A stretch of DNA of 64,000 nucleotides from Dimorphilus gyrociliatus (Eukaryota; Annelida; Polychaeta; Dinophilidae): contig CAJFCJ010000007.1 in NCBI GenBank assembly GCA_904063045.1, positions 2,983,404-3,047,403 on the forward strand, read 5' to 3'. The notes beneath the pieces are model-generated. The model saw only the letters and a list, made by a program, of their open reading frames with translations, had not been told where the DNA came from and did not search any database. Below, piece by piece: positions 63,870 to 64,000 of this stretch (position 1 is its first letter; every line of letters begins with the position of its first letter). The position numbers were made by a program, and so were the translations under genes.

Positions 63870-64000
63870 CTAGCATTGCGACTCATCATCGCAATTAGAG
63901 GAAGTTATCTTTTCACGATTATTGGAAACTCCTCTAAGATACTGTAGACTATATTTTTTCAAAAGTTCTTTGCACCTTCCAGTATCATTTTGGTATGATT
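63870..64000 (-). CDS. 3' end of an unidentified protein-coding gene (partial)
   Basis: One frame on the minus strand is open from the window edge to TAG at 63870-63872, ending YLRGVSNNREKITSSNCDDE then SQC. Its composition looks like a protein C-terminus (charged, with Cys) rather than random AT-rich sequence. A minus-strand AATAAA lies about 210 bp downstream. The upstream part is outside the window, and I do not recognise the family. Confidence 0.4.
   Translation of the reverse strand, partial: SYQNDTGRCKELLKKYSLQYLRGVSNNREKITSSNCDDESQC

Noticed and set aside
1..64000. CRISPR arrays, bacterial operons, insertion sequences, tRNA or rRNA genes
   Set aside because: None seen by eye. The simple repeats are ordinary microsatellites, and I found no cloverleaf-like or transposase-like sequence, though diverged small RNAs could be missed.

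Overview
This is a eukaryotic (animal) genomic window: AT-rich, with GT-AG introns that are mostly only 45-70 bp, genes packed tightly on both strands, and no operon or bacterial signals. The gene set (polycystin-1-like receptors, HNF4, KNDC1, DIPK1/FAM69, DCAF11, FAM210B, ASL, EIF1A, PPCDC) is bilaterian. The very short introns point to a compact-genome invertebrate. A miniaturised annelid such as Dimorphilus is my best guess, but that is an inference and not something the sequence proves.

Layout. Positions 1-4425 (+) hold the 3' part of one polycystin-1-like gene. Positions 5444-25812 (+) hold a complete tandem paralogue with a huge modular ectodomain. A ciliary-type coiled-coil gene (CCDC148-like, 26046-28419, -) converges on it. 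Next come an orphan class A GPCR (29137-30292, -), an HNF4 nuclear receptor with at least three candidate first exons (32254-37133, +), a membrane-type Xaa-Pro aminopeptidase (38638-41468, -), and an unrecognised single-pass membrane protein (43769-45422, +). KNDC1 (two KIND domains plus RasGEF, 45804-52508, +) faces DCAF11 (52862 to about 55300, -). After it come FAM210B (56014-56868, -), argininosuccinate lyase (57260-59285, -), EIF1A (59727-60353, -) head-to-head with PPCDC (60987-61797, +), a DIPK1/FAM69 kinase-like protein (62167-63452, +), and the 3' end of an unknown gene (63870 to the window end, -).

Most interesting region. The complete polycystin-1-like protein carries four consecutive cassettes, each opening with a C-type lectin and an apple/PAN domain followed by discoidin-type (F5/8C) domains. 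In the fourth cassette a fibrinogen-like domain sits between the discoidin-like domains. Then come three copies of an unnamed Cys-rich beta domain, about four PKD-plus-Cys supra-repeats, REJ-like sequence, and a GAIN region. Both paralogues have a degenerate GPS motif, which normally gives autoproteolysis, but both keep a perfect RKKR-S furin-type site upstream. The neighbouring genes are mostly unrelated housekeeping or developmental genes. Apart from the tandem polycystin pair and the possible shared EIF1A/PPCDC promoter, the order suggests no common pathway.

Exon coordinates were worked out by eye from splice consensus, frame continuity and comparison with known families. Where exon lengths are given, the phases were checked.
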